From NCBI GenBank assembly GCA_902496665.1, contig CABVBU010000002.1, positions 1 to 64,000 of the forward strand: 64,000 nt of DNA. Reading direction: 5' to 3'. This DNA comes from an uncultured Clostridium sp. Its GTDB lineage: Bacteria; Bacillota; Clostridia; Lachnospirales; Lachnospiraceae. Position numbers and translations under genes: made by a program. Positions 17,627 to 25,842 of this stretch are shown here, piece by piece. The stretch's first letter is position 1. The number at the start of each line of letters is the position of its first letter. The notes under the pieces are model-generated. The model worked only from the letters and a program-made list of their open reading frames with translations, made no database searches and was not told the DNA's origin.

Positions 17627-18553
17627 ATGAGCAGACGCAGAATATGGTTGATAATTATTGGAATCCTGATGGCCGGGGTATCCGCCACATGGGAAATGGA
17701 AAAATTTGTTTCTTCCCATGGGGTGAATACCGCGGCTGTCGTCGGTTTCGAGGCGGATGCCATGCAGTCGGATGCGGGAAATTCCGGGAATCCCTATATG
17801 ACAGAGAATCGGATGAAGGTGGCAGAAAATACCCCGGCAGCCCAGAATGCGCCAGCTCCGGCGTGCGGCCCTGCCGATAACGGGATCGCCCTGTACCACG
17901 CGGATGCAAAAGGCAGCCGGAGAGCGGAAGATGGGAGAGAAGCTTCTGATAATGAAACAAGGATGAAAGGATCTGCGACGAAAGAAAACGCAGAGGCAGA
18001 AGCTCCCGATGCGGAGGTCAGCGACCGCTCACTGGCGGATAATGATCAGCCAGCGGTGATCGGAGGCGCAGACGAGGCGGCGGCAGGGATATCGGTGGAA
18101 GAGACGGTCAAGTCCCCGCTGGAACCGGACAGCACAGCATCGGAAAATGCGGGGGAGGCAAAACTTGAGATCGAATACACGCGTTCTGATCTGGAGGAGC
18201 GCCTTGAGGCGGTTAGAACCGAGGCGGAAAAGTATCAGGATGACCAGACGATGAGCCAGACCTCCCGGTATGCGGCGGCGGAATATGTGAGAAATCTCTG
18301 GGACCGCGAGCTGAACCTGATCTATTCAAGCATCCATAAAGAGATGGACGAGAGTGCAGCGGAAGCGCTCCGCCGGGAAGAAGTGGAGTGGATTCGAAAG
18401 CGCGACCTGGCGGCGGATAAAGCCAGTGCGAAGTCAAACAGCACACCATCCCAGAGCATCGAGTATGTCCGCATATCAGCGAGCGTGACGATGGACCGAT
18501 GCTATGAACTGCTGGAAAATTATGGGGATTACCTGGAGCCTGAGGAAAATTAA
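17627..18553 (+). CDS. Membrane-anchored protein with C-terminal LprI (DUF1311)-like domain
   Basis: A 308-residue protein of unknown role. Residues 6-22 are a hydrophobic anchor or signal with no lipobox. About 30-180 is a low-complexity, Ala/Glu/Asp-rich linker, likely outside the cell. The last 110 or so residues (WDRELNLIYSSIHKEM, EEVEWIRKRDLAADK) follow the pattern of the LprI/DUF1311 fold, known from lysozyme-inhibitor lipoproteins. The usual Cys pairs are mostly missing, so function may differ. GAGAGGG precedes the ATG. It stands alone between a hairpin after rnhA and its own 3' hairpin. Confidence 0.75.
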   Translation: MSRRRIWLIIIGILMAGVSATWEMEKFVSSHGVNTAAVVGFEADAMQSDAGNSGNPYMTENRMKVAENTPAAQNAPAPACGPADNGIALYHADAKGSRRAEDGREASDNETRMKGSATKENAEAEAPDAEVSDRSLADNDQPAVIGGADEAAAGISVEETVKSPLEPDSTASENAGEAKLEIEYTRSDLEERLEAVRTEAEKYQDDQTMSQTSRYAAAEYVRNLWDRELNLIYSSIHKEMDESAAEALRREEVEWIRKRDLAADKASAKSNSTPSQSIEYVRISASVTMDRCYELLENYGDYLEPEEN

Positions 18554-18566
18554 AAGACGACACATC

Positions 18567-18610
18567 GGCGCATTTGAATCACTTAAAAATTCAGATGCGC
18601 CGGTTTCGCT
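18567..18610 (+). terminator. Probable terminator after the LprI-domain gene
   Basis: A 13 bp stem (18567-18579 with 18589-18601, one wobble), a 9-nt loop, then GGTTTCGCTT. The stem is strong but the T tract is poor. Confidence 0.55.
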
Positions 18611-18685
18611 TATGAAGGAAGTGACAGAAAAGCCGTTTGACGGCAGAAAAGGTCCACCAGAATGCCACGGAACAGAAAAAACATC

Positions 18686-18714
18686 TTGCCAACAGAACGA
18701 GAAACGATTATAGT
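18686..18714 (+). promoter_or_regulatory. Promoter of the small membrane peptide-alaS operon
   Basis: TTGCCA (18686-18691), a 17 bp spacer and TATAGT (18709-18714), both one base off consensus. A second TATAAT at 18781-18786 lacks a good -35. I found no T-box signature in the leader up to 18858. Confidence 0.65.
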
Positions 18715-18858
18715 ATAAGTTATGAGAATCTGCGCAGAGGACCGGCGTACCGGCTTTGTGGGCAGATCCCGAAAAAATAATATAATAGAAACTGTACAAA
18801 TGTGTCATTTTAAACACAGGCGTCTGAATTTTAGACAGCCGGAAAAGGAGGCGTTTTT

Positions 18859-18981
18859 ATGTCCGCATTTTTCGCATCATTTATTTCAACAGCTTTAGAG
18901 GCTGTGATTCTGGCCGCAGTTGCCCTGGCGGGTATCGTTCTGGGTAAGAAATTCAGAGATAAAAAAAGTACACAACAGTAA
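18859..18981 (+). CDS. 40-residue single-span membrane peptide
   Basis: A short gene: ATG at 18859, stop TAA at 18979-18981. Its ribosome binding site AAAGGAGG (18844-18852) is as strong as any in the window. The product has a hydrophobic helix of about 22 residues (from Ala13 to Gly31, including AVILAAVALAGIVLGKK) and a short basic tail (KKFRDKKSTQQ) that should face the cytosol. It ends 15 bp before the alaS start and must share its transcript. I do not recognise a function; similar one-span peptides occur in Lachnospiraceae. Confidence 0.8.
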   Translation: MSAFFASFISTALEAVILAAVALAGIVLGKKFRDKKSTQQ

Positions 18982-18996
18982 CCAGGAGGCAGTACC

Positions 18997-21651
18997 ATGC
19001 AGAAATATGGTGTAAACGAACTGAGGAGAATGTTCCTTGAATTCTTCGAGAGCAAGGAACATCTTGCGATGAAGAGTTTCTCCCTCGTTCCGCACAACGA
19101 TAACAGCTTACTTTTGATCAACTCCGGTATGGCACCGTTAAAGCCGTACTTCACAGGCCAGGAGATCCCGCCGAGACGCAGAGTCACCACATGCCAGAAA
19201 TGTATCCGTACCGGCGATATCGAAAATATCGGTAAGACAGCCCGCCACGGCACATTCTTCGAAATGTTGGGAAACTTCTCCTTCGGCGATTACTTCAAGA
19301 CAGAAGCGATCCACTGGGCATGGGAGTTCCTGACCGAATGCGTAGGAATTCCGGCAGACCGTCTCTATCCGTCCGTTTACCTTGACGATGATGAGGCTTT
19401 CCGCATCTGGAACGAGGAGATCGGTATCCCGAAAGAGAGAATCTACCGTTTTGGCAAGGAAGACAACTTCTGGGAGCATGGCGCTGGTCCGTGCGGTCCG
19501 TGCTCTGAGATCTACTATGACCGCGGAGAGAAGTATGGTACAGGCCCGGAGGACGTTATGGGCGGCGAGGGAGACCGTTTCATGGAAGTATGGAATGTCG
19601 TATTCTCCCAGTTCAATAATGACGGACACGGAAATTACACCGATCTGATCCAGAAGAACATCGATACAGGTATGGGACTCGAGAGACTGGCTGTTGTCTG
19701 CCAGGATGTGGCATCCCTTTTCGATGTAGATACAAACCGCGCCCTGATGGACGAGGTAGGCGCTCTTGCACACTGCAGATACGAGGAGGACGACAAGAAG
19801 GATGTTTCTCTCCGTATCATCGCTGACCACGTAAAGAGCTGCACATTTATGGCATCCGACGGAATCATGCCGTCCAACGAGGGCAGAGGTTATGTATTCC
19901 GCAGACTTTTAAGAAGAGCAGCACGTCACGGACGTATCCTCGGCATCGAGGGAAGCTTCATGACAAAGCTTGCACAGGTCGTTATCGATCTCTCCAAGGA
20001 TGGTTATCCGGAGTTAGAGGAGAAGAAAGATATGATCCTCCGCGTGATCGACCAGGAGGAAGAGCGTTTTGCCAACACCATCGACAAAGGTCTTGAGATC
20101 CTTGCTGATCTTGAAAAAGATATGGAAGCAAAGGGAACAAAGGTCCTTGCCGGTGAGGATGCGTTCAAGCTCTACGATACTTACGGATTCCCGATCGACT
20201 TAACAAAGGAGATCCTCGACGATAAGGGACTCACTGTCGATGAAGAAGGTTTCCACAAGGCAATGCAGGTTCAGAGAGAGACTGCGAGAAGTGCCAGAAA
20301 GACCACAAACTACATGGGACGCGACGATATCTACCAGAAACTCGATGCATCCTTAACATCCGCTTTCACAGGATATGACAAGCTTGAGGATGACTCCAAG
20401 GTGACAGCTCTCGTGAGACTTGCCGCTGATGAAGAAGGCGAGGATGAGATCGCAGACGCAGTGACAGACGGTGAGAAAGCATGCGTTATCACCTCTGAAA
20501 CTCCATTCTACGGAACCATGGGCGGTCAGGTCGGTGACCGCGGCGTGATCGAGAGCGCGAACGGCAAGTTCGAGGTAGAGGATACGATCCACCTTCAGGG
20601 CGGAAAGATCGGTCATATCGGACATATGGTAAGCGGTATGTTCCAGACAGGTGAGACGGTAACTCTTAAGGTAGATGAGGAGAACCGTTCCCTGATCGGA
20701 AGAAACCACAGTGCGACCCACCTTCTCCACAAGGCATTAAGAACCGTACTCGGCACGCACGTTGAGCAGGCTGGTTCCCTTGTAACAAGAGACAGACTCC
20801 GTTTCGACTTCACTCACTTCTCCGCAATGAGCCAGGATGAGATCAAGGAAGTTGAGGCTATTGTAAATAAAGAGATCCGCGCGGCACTTCCGGTCGTTAC
20901 AGATGTTATGAGTCTGGAGGACGCAAAGAAGACAGGCGCGATGGCACTCTTCGGAGAGAAATACGGCGATAAGGTCCGTGTCGTAAGAATGGGAGACTTC
21001 TCCACAGAGCTCTGCGGCGGTACCCACGTTAAGAACACCTCCGAGATCAGCTGTTTCAAGATCCTTTCCGAGGCTGGTGTAGCAGCAGGTGTAAGACGTA
21101 TCGAGGCACTCACCTCCGACGGTCTGATCCACCACTATGAGAATGTAGAGCAGGAGCTTCACGCGGCAGCAACTGCAGCGAAGTCTACTCCGGCTGATTT
21201 AAAGACAAAGATCGAGTCCATGATGGAGGAGATCAAGACACTCCACTCCGAGAACGAGAAGTTAAAGAGCAAGCTTGCCAAAGAGGCAATGGGTGATGTA
21301 ATGGATCAGGTTCAGGAAGTGAAGGGTGTGAAAGTCCTCGCAGTCCGCGCAGACGGCGTTGACATGAACGGCTTAAGAAACTTAGGCGACCAGTTAAAGG
21401 AGAAGCTTGGAGAGGGCGTTGTTGTGATCGCATCCGCTCTTGACGGCAAGGTAAATCTTATGGCTGCTGTGACAGACGAGGCCCAGAAGAAGGGCGCTCA
21501 CGCAGGAAACCTCATCAAGGCCATCGCAGGTCTTGTAGGTGGCGGCGGCGGCGGACGTCCGAACATGGCGCAGGCCGGCGGTAAGAATCCGGAAGGTGTT
21601 GCGGACGCACTCGCAAAGGTTACGGAAGTCGTTTCTGAGCAGGTAAAATAA
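18997..21651 (+). CDS. alaS: Alanine-tRNA ligase
   Basis: It charges tRNA-Ala and edits mischarged Ser/Gly. The 884 residues cover all parts: the class II catalytic core at the N-terminus (NSGMAPLKPYF, RHGTFFEMLGNFSFGDYF), a tRNA-recognition region, an editing domain with HSATHLLH and the CGGTHV zinc motif, and a C-terminal oligomerisation/DHHA1 domain with a Gly-rich loop. AGGAGG precedes the ATG. No T-box leader is seen. Confidence 0.98.
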   Translation: MQKYGVNELRRMFLEFFESKEHLAMKSFSLVPHNDNSLLLINSGMAPLKPYFTGQEIPPRRRVTTCQKCIRTGDIENIGKTARHGTFFEMLGNFSFGDYFKTEAIHWAWEFLTECVGIPADRLYPSVYLDDDEAFRIWNEEIGIPKERIYRFGKEDNFWEHGAGPCGPCSEIYYDRGEKYGTGPEDVMGGEGDRFMEVWNVVFSQFNNDGHGNYTDLIQKNIDTGMGLERLAVVCQDVASLFDVDTNRALMDEVGALAHCRYEEDDKKDVSLRIIADHVKSCTFMASDGIMPSNEGRGYVFRRLLRRAARHGRILGIEGSFMTKLAQVVIDLSKDGYPELEEKKDMILRVIDQEEERFANTIDKGLEILADLEKDMEAKGTKVLAGEDAFKLYDTYGFPIDLTKEILDDKGLTVDEEGFHKAMQVQRETARSARKTTNYMGRDDIYQKLDASLTSAFTGYDKLEDDSKVTALVRLAADEEGEDEIADAVTDGEKACVITSETPFYGTMGGQVGDRGVIESANGKFEVEDTIHLQGGKIGHIGHMVSGMFQTGETVTLKVDEENRSLIGRNHSATHLLHKALRTVLGTHVEQAGSLVTRDRLRFDFTHFSAMSQDEIKEVEAIVNKEIRAALPVVTDVMSLEDAKKTGAMALFGEKYGDKVRVVRMGDFSTELCGGTHVKNTSEISCFKILSEAGVAAGVRRIEALTSDGLIHHYENVEQELHAAATAAKSTPADLKTKIESMMEEIKTLHSENEKLKSKLAKEAMGDVMDQVQEVKGVKVLAVRADGVDMNGLRNLGDQLKEKLGEGVVVIASALDGKVNLMAAVTDEAQKKGAHAGNLIKAIAGLVGGGGGGRPNMAQAGGKNPEGVADALAKVTEVVSEQVK

Positions 21652-21661
21652 GTTAAGAATT

Positions 21662-21716
21662 AAGGCTGTTTCAAGCCTTTTTGATGCCGGGCTGTGTAAG
21701 GTTGCCCGGCATCAAA
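21662..21716 (+). terminator. Terminator region of alaS (two hairpins)
   Basis: A 6 bp hairpin (21662-21667 with 21674-21679) is followed by a T run at 21678-21682. That run also starts a stronger second stem (21680-21692 with 21704-21716), which is followed by As rather than Ts. The first hairpin is the likely terminator; the second may stabilise the RNA end. Confidence 0.6.
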
Positions 21717-21756
21717 AATAAATTTGAAAAAAATGCATTTTTCTAGTAAAAATAGG

Positions 21757-21784
21757 TTGACGAATGTGTAATTTATGATATAAT
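21757..21784 (+). promoter_or_regulatory. Promoter of rpsU
   Basis: TTGACG (21757-21762), a 16 bp spacer and a perfect TATAAT (21779-21784). The leader is about 70 nt. Confidence 0.8.
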
Positions 21785-21860
21785 CATACCAGTGCTAAAA
21801 AATACCCAAACAGTTGTATTATGCACAATTACACAACTGGAGGGAGGTTAGGTGTGAGCT

Positions 21861-22037
21861 ATGTCAAACGTAATCGTTAAAGATAACGAAAGCCTGGACA
21901 GTGCTTTACGCAGATTCAAAAGAAACTGCGCAAAGGCAGGTATTCAGCAGGAGATTCGTAAAAGAGAGCATTATGAGAAGCCGAGCGTAAGACGTAAAAA
22001 GAAGTCTGAAGCGGCAAGAAAGCGCAAGTACAACTAA
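21861..22037 (+). CDS. rpsU: 30S ribosomal protein S21
   Basis: A 58-residue basic protein starting MSNVIVKDNESLDSALRRFK, the usual S21 N-terminus, and ending in the Lys/Arg-rich tail (RRKKKSEAARKRKYN) of the family. S21 binds 16S rRNA near the 3' end and helps initiation. The spacing from GGGAGG to the ATG is long (about 13 bases), but no other in-frame start exists: the GTG at 21852 meets an immediate stop. It has its own promoter and terminator. Confidence 0.97.
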   Translation: MSNVIVKDNESLDSALRRFKRNCAKAGIQQEIRKREHYEKPSVRRKKKSEAARKRKYN

Positions 22038-22046
22038 TAAGCGTAC

Positions 22047-22085
22047 AGGGGCTGTTCCTTTGGGGACGGCTCCTTTTTCTTTTTT
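22047..22085 (+). terminator. Terminator of rpsU
   Basis: A 12 bp stem (22047-22058 with 22063-22074, several wobble pairs), a 4-nt loop and a long T-rich tract (22074-22085). Confidence 0.85.
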
Positions 22086-22161
22086 ATATGTGGATCCCGC
22101 AGAAACTCCAAAATAAGGGATATGGTGATAAAAACGATACGGAGCAGGAGATAAAAAACGG

Positions 22162-22190
22162 TTGCGGGATAAAAGGGGACGTACTATACT
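22162..22190 (+). promoter_or_regulatory. Possible promoter of the eda-dgoK operon
   Basis: TTGCGG (22162-22167), a 17 bp spacer and TATACT (22185-22190). The leader of about 120 nt contains a 7 bp hairpin (22226-22232 with 22250-22256). Confidence 0.5.
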
Positions 22191-22315
22191 ATGGGAAGAG
22201 AGGCGGACAGCGCTGCAAAAAAGAGACGGCAGTCTGTGGAAAGCATTGTCTGCCGTATATGAAAATAGATATGATGTGCAGACAAGCATCGATTGCATCA
22301 GAGGAGGAGACAAAC

Positions 22316-22966
22316 ATGGAAAAGAAAATTGAGAGTCTGATCAGGGAACATAAGATTATCGCGATCTTAAGAGGTGTGCCGTCCGAGAAGATCGTTGATG
22401 TTGCAAAGGCGTTATATGACGGTGGAATCCGCCTTTTAGAGATCACTTTTAACCAGAAATCCGAGACAAAGCTCATCGATACACCGAATGCTATCCGCGC
22501 GGTCCGCGAGGCGCTGGGGGACAAGATGGTGATCGGAGCCGGAACCGTGATGTCTGTGGAGGAAGTTCATGCGGCGAAAGAGGCAGGCGCATCCTTCACA
22601 CTTGCTCCGAATGTGGACGAGACTGTAATTAAAGAGACTGTAGCATGCGGCCTTGAGTCAATTCCGGGCGCTATGACTCCGTCTGAAATCGCTGACGCTT
22701 ACCGTTACGGCGCATCTGTTGTAAAGCTGTTCCCGGCAGGAAACCTCGGGCTTTCTTACTGTAAGGCTGTCATGGCACCAATCAACAATGTTCCGATGAT
22801 CGCAGTCGGCGGTGTGGATGACAAGAACCTTCCGGACTTCTTAAAAGCTGGCTTTATTGGCCTTGGAATCGGTTCCAGCCTTACAAATAAGAAGATGATC
22901 GAAGAGGGCAGATACGATGAGTTAAAGGCCCTGGCAGAGGTTTATGTAAAAGCAGCAGAGAACTAA
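22316..22966 (+). CDS. eda: 2-dehydro-3-deoxy-phosphogluconate/galactonate aldolase family
   Basis: A class I aldolase of 216 residues that splits 2-keto-3-deoxy-6-phospho-sugar acids into pyruvate and glyceraldehyde-3-phosphate. Glu42 (LLEITFN) and the Schiff-base Lys137 (VVKLFPAG) are in place, with GAGTV (75-79) and the GIGSSL phosphate-binding end. The ATG at 22316 follows GAGGAGGAGA and starts the conserved fold; the longer open frame upstream has no good start. The DgoK-type kinase 23 bp downstream suggests the galactonate (KDPGal) version of the pathway rather than the gluconate one, but the sequence alone does not decide. Confidence 0.92.
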   Translation: MEKKIESLIREHKIIAILRGVPSEKIVDVAKALYDGGIRLLEITFNQKSETKLIDTPNAIRAVREALGDKMVIGAGTVMSVEEVHAAKEAGASFTLAPNVDETVIKETVACGLESIPGAMTPSEIADAYRYGASVVKLFPAGNLGLSYCKAVMAPINNVPMIAVGGVDDKNLPDFLKAGFIGLGIGSSLTNKKMIEEGRYDELKALAEVYVKAAEN

Positions 22967-22989
22967 ATCAACAGGGGAGCAGTCATAAA

Positions 22990-24000
22990 ATGAAAAACTA
23001 TACGATCACGATCGACACAGGAACAACGAATACCCGTGTGTACCTGTTTAATGAGAAATATGAGGCAGTGGCATCCGCAAAGTCCGAGATTGGTGTCCGC
23101 ATCACAGCTATCGACGGCAACAATCACCGCCTAAAGGCGGCAATCAAGGGCTGTCTTGAGGATGTCTTAAAGCAGGCTGGTATTACATATGACGATGTAA
23201 AGCAGGTCGCTGCGTCCGGAATGATCACTTCCAACGTGGGACTCACAGAGATCCCTCATGTGGTTGCCCCGGCATCTGCAGAGGACCTTGCGAGGGCGGC
23301 GAAGAGCATCCTCATCGAGGATGTATGCCCACTCCCGATCCTCTTTATTCCAGGCGTGAAAAACCGCGACGGAAAGCTGGATCTCACAACATTTGAGTCC
23401 ATGGACATGATGCGCGGTGAGGAGGTGGAGACTGTTGCCGTGATCGAGAGCCTTCCGAAGGGAGGGCAGTACCTTCTCGTTCTTCCTGGTTCTCACACGA
23501 AGTTTGTCTCCGTGGACTGCGACGGAAAGATCACTGGCTGCCTCACGACGATCACGGGAGAACTTCTCTCCGTTATCACAAACGATACCCTGATCTCGGA
23601 TGCGGTCGGACATTCCTTTGCTTCCGATGAGACTTACGCGAAGGAGTATGTTCTCGCAGGATACGAGACCGCCAGAAAGACGGGAATCGGCCGTGCATGT
23701 TTCTCCGCAAGGATCTTAAACACCTTCGCGGAGCCGGATAAGACGAAGATCGCAAGCTATGTTCTCGGCGCTGTCTTACAGAACGATATGGAGGCCGTAA
23801 AGAACAGCAGCGCGTTAAAATGCGATGCTGATACGACAGTTGTGATCTACGGAAAGAATCCGTTACGGGAAGCTCTCATGGACCTCTTCGCTAAGGAGGC
23901 TTTCTTTAAGCATGTGACGGAATTCGTTCCGAAGGACTCCGTTCCGACATCTGCCAGGGGAGCCCTGCATATTGTATCTCTGACAGAACAATTTAAGTAA
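22990..24000 (+). CDS. dgoK: 2-dehydro-3-deoxygalactonokinase (DgoK family)
   Basis: A 336-residue sugar-acid kinase of the DgoK family. It would phosphorylate 2-keto-3-deoxygalactonate, giving the substrate for the aldolase just upstream. The N-terminal ATP-binding signature is TIDTGTTNTRVYLF. A second cluster, MMRGEEVE and LVLPGSHTKFVSV, is typical of DgoK. GGGGAG precedes the ATG. eda and dgoK form a two-gene operon that feeds pyruvate and triose phosphate into glycolysis. No dehydratase or regulator is present in the window. Confidence 0.9.
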   Translation: MKNYTITIDTGTTNTRVYLFNEKYEAVASAKSEIGVRITAIDGNNHRLKAAIKGCLEDVLKQAGITYDDVKQVAASGMITSNVGLTEIPHVVAPASAEDLARAAKSILIEDVCPLPILFIPGVKNRDGKLDLTTFESMDMMRGEEVETVAVIESLPKGGQYLLVLPGSHTKFVSVDCDGKITGCLTTITGELLSVITNDTLISDAVGHSFASDETYAKEYVLAGYETARKTGIGRACFSARILNTFAEPDKTKIASYVLGAVLQNDMEAVKNSSALKCDADTTVVIYGKNPLREALMDLFAKEAFFKHVTEFVPKDSVPTSARGALHIVSLTEQFK

Positions 24001-24080
24001 AATTACGAAAACTCAGACAAAATTTACATCGATTATATCAATATATCACGCAACTTAACACGTTCTAAGCGCCTGACAGC

Positions 24081-24109
24081 TTGACGGTGGGGGTCGGTTT
24101 CCCTAAAAT
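24081..24109 (+). promoter_or_regulatory. Promoter of tctCBA copy 1
   Basis: TTGACG (24081-24086), a 17 bp spacer and TAAAAT (24104-24109). The spacer is G-rich and, unlike copy 2, holds no palindrome. Confidence 0.75.
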
Positions 24110-24121
24110 AGATATGTATAA

Positions 24122-24161
24122 AGAATCTCTAAAAATTCTGAAAAAAGCAGAAAGAGATTCT
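24122..24161 (+). other. Nested hairpin in the tctC copy 1 leader
   Basis: A 9 bp outer stem (24122-24130 with 24153-24161) encloses a 5 bp inner stem (24136-24140 with 24148-24152). It lies in the 5' leader, about 30 bases before the tctC start. It may stabilise the message of the abundant binding protein. Confidence 0.5.
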
Positions 24162-24192
24162 AAAGAAAATATCTAAAAAGGAGAGACTTGTT

Positions 24193-25251
24193 ATGAAAAA
24201 ACGAGTATTGAGCCTGGCCCTCGCTGCAGCAATGGCAGCATCCCTCACCGCATGCAGCGGTAATTCCAGCACAACAGAGACAACGGCAGCTGCCGAGGAG
24301 ACGAAAGCTGCTGAAAACACAAATACAGAGAGTAAAGAAGCTGACGATTCCGGCGTGGATGTATCCGGTTGGAAGAACAAGACAGTTACATGTATTGTTC
24401 CTTACGATGCAGGCGGCGGTACCGATACAGTTATGCGTGCCTTAGCAGACGCGGCAAAGGGCTCCTTCAAGAATATTTCCGTTGAGAACCGTTCCGGCGG
24501 CGGCGGAGCGACAGGTATGCTTGCAGGCGCCAATGCCGCAGCAGACGGAACCACCGTTACCATGATCACCGTAGAGCTCGCAACACTTGAGGCTATGGGT
24601 ACAAACGCAGGACTTACATACTCCATGTTCAAGCCGATCATGATGGTAAACAGTGCATGCTCCGCCATCACAGTAAACGCGAAGGATGACCGCTTTAATA
24701 CAATTGAAGATTTCATCAACTATGCGAAAGAGAATGAGGTCTCCATGGGCAACTCCGGTAACGGCGCGATCTGGCATCTCGCAGCGGCTGGTCTTGCAAA
24801 AGAGACAGGGGCGAAGTTTAAGCATGTTGCTTACGACGGAGCAGCAGGCGCGATCACAGATCTTCTCGGGGAGCACATCGATGCGGTAGCGGTTTCTTAC
24901 GCAGAGGTTGCTAACTACGTTGAGTCCGGTGACTTAAAGGTTCTTGCAGTTATGAATGATAAGCGTCTCGACGCGATCCCGGATGTTCCGACATGTAAAG
25001 AAGCCGGTTACAATGTAGTCCTCGGTACCTGGAGAGGCCTCGGCGTTCCTGCAAGCACACCGGATGACGTCGTAGAGCAGCTCTATCAGATCTTCTCTGA
25101 CGCGGCACAGTCCGACACGTTCGTTGATTTCATGAACAAGTCCAACAATGTGATCGATATCATGGATGGACCGAGCTTCGAGGACAGGATCATTGCTGAC
25201 CTTGACACTTACAAGACTCTTGTAACCGATCTCGGATTAAAGATTCAGTAA
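24193..25251 (+). CDS. tctC: Tripartite tricarboxylate transporter receptor, copy 1
   Basis: The extracytoplasmic binding protein of a tripartite tricarboxylate transporter (TTT), 352 residues. A lipoprotein signal ends in SLTAC (Cys21), then a Thr/Glu/Ala linker to about residue 55, then the TctC (Bug-type) fold beginning VTCIVPYDAGGGTDTV, with NRSGGGGATG and the GNGAIWHLAA pocket motif. AAGGAGAG precedes the ATG. Beside the linker it differs from copy 2 at only a few positions, so both probably bind the same ligand. Next to eda-dgoK, a sugar acid or other organic acid is the likely substrate (inference). Confidence 0.92.
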   Translation: MKKRVLSLALAAAMAASLTACSGNSSTTETTAAAEETKAAENTNTESKEADDSGVDVSGWKNKTVTCIVPYDAGGGTDTVMRALADAAKGSFKNISVENRSGGGGATGMLAGANAAADGTTVTMITVELATLEAMGTNAGLTYSMFKPIMMVNSACSAITVNAKDDRFNTIEDFINYAKENEVSMGNSGNGAIWHLAAAGLAKETGAKFKHVAYDGAAGAITDLLGEHIDAVAVSYAEVANYVESGDLKVLAVMNDKRLDAIPDVPTCKEAGYNVVLGTWRGLGVPASTPDDVVEQLYQIFSDAAQSDTFVDFMNKSNNVIDIMDGPSFEDRIIADLDTYKTLVTDLGLKIQ

Positions 25252-25260
25252 ATATCAAAA

Positions 25261-25287
25261 GGGGCTGCGGCATCGGCCGTGGTCCCC
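25261..25287 (+). other. Hairpin between tctC and tctB, copy 1
   Basis: GGGGCTGCGGC pairs imperfectly with GCCGTGGTCCCC around an ATCG loop. No T tract follows. It lies just after tctC and may stabilise the 3' end of the tctC message, which would raise binding protein over membrane parts. Copy 2 has a different but better hairpin at the same place. Confidence 0.45.
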
Positions 25288-25365
25288 ATCTGAAGGCTCT
25301 GCTGGAGGAAGTAATTTCCGGGTACCCGGCAGAAAACGATATTATGAAGAATCGAGGTCTCAGTT

Positions 25366-25830
25366 ATGAGAAAAGGAAATATTATTGCGGGCATTGTCTG
25401 TGCGGCAGTTGCCCTCTATGTCATCGTGACATGTCTCGGCTATCCGAGAGCAGCGGCTTACGGCACAGGCGTTCCGGGTCCGGGACTCTGGCCGGGCATC
25501 ATCGCGGTGCTTCTTCTCATCTGTTCCATCGGTGTGATCGTTGGAACCCTGATGATGAAAAAAGAAGATCTCCCGGAGCTTCCGATGTGGACACCAGGAA
25601 CAAAGCGTGTGTACATTTCCATGGCGATCCTGCTGGTTTACATGCTGGTATTATCCACAGTCGGATTCATCATTCCGTCCGTGATCATGCTCTTTGTGTT
25701 CTGCCAGTGGTTTCACAGAGGGGCTGTCTGGAAAAACGCGGTGATCTCCATCGCGGTGATCCTTGTGATCTACTATGTATTCAAAAATTTCCTGAATGTA
25801 CCGATCGATTTCGGTATGTTCAGCATATAG
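25366..25830 (+). CDS. tctB: Tripartite tricarboxylate transporter small membrane subunit, copy 1
   Basis: The small integral membrane subunit of the TTT system, 154 residues with about four membrane segments (IIAGIVCAAVALYVIVTCL first; then LWPGIIAVLLLICSIGVIVG). The GTGVPGPGLWPG stretch after the first helix is typical of TctB. A weak CGAGGT is the only ribosome binding site, consistent with lower expression than tctC. It lies 12 bp before tctA. Confidence 0.88.
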   Translation: MRKGNIIAGIVCAAVALYVIVTCLGYPRAAAYGTGVPGPGLWPGIIAVLLLICSIGVIVGTLMMKKEDLPELPMWTPGTKRVYISMAILLVYMLVLSTVGFIIPSVIMLFVFCQWFHRGAVWKNAVISIAVILVIYYVFKNFLNVPIDFGMFSI

Positions 25831-25842
25831 GAGGGCTGAGAT

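Noticed and set aside
18777..18790. TATAAT at 18781 as the main alaS operon promoter
   Set aside because: No -35 at normal spacing; the pair at 18686-18714 is much better.
18715..18996. T-box leader for alaS
   Set aside because: No T-box sequence (AGGGTGG-type) or antiterminator/terminator pair was found; the space is largely taken by the 40-residue gene.
24001..24080. A palindromic operator in the tctCBA copy 1 upstream region
   Set aside because: I checked for the copy 2 palindrome or another inverted repeat and found none convincing.
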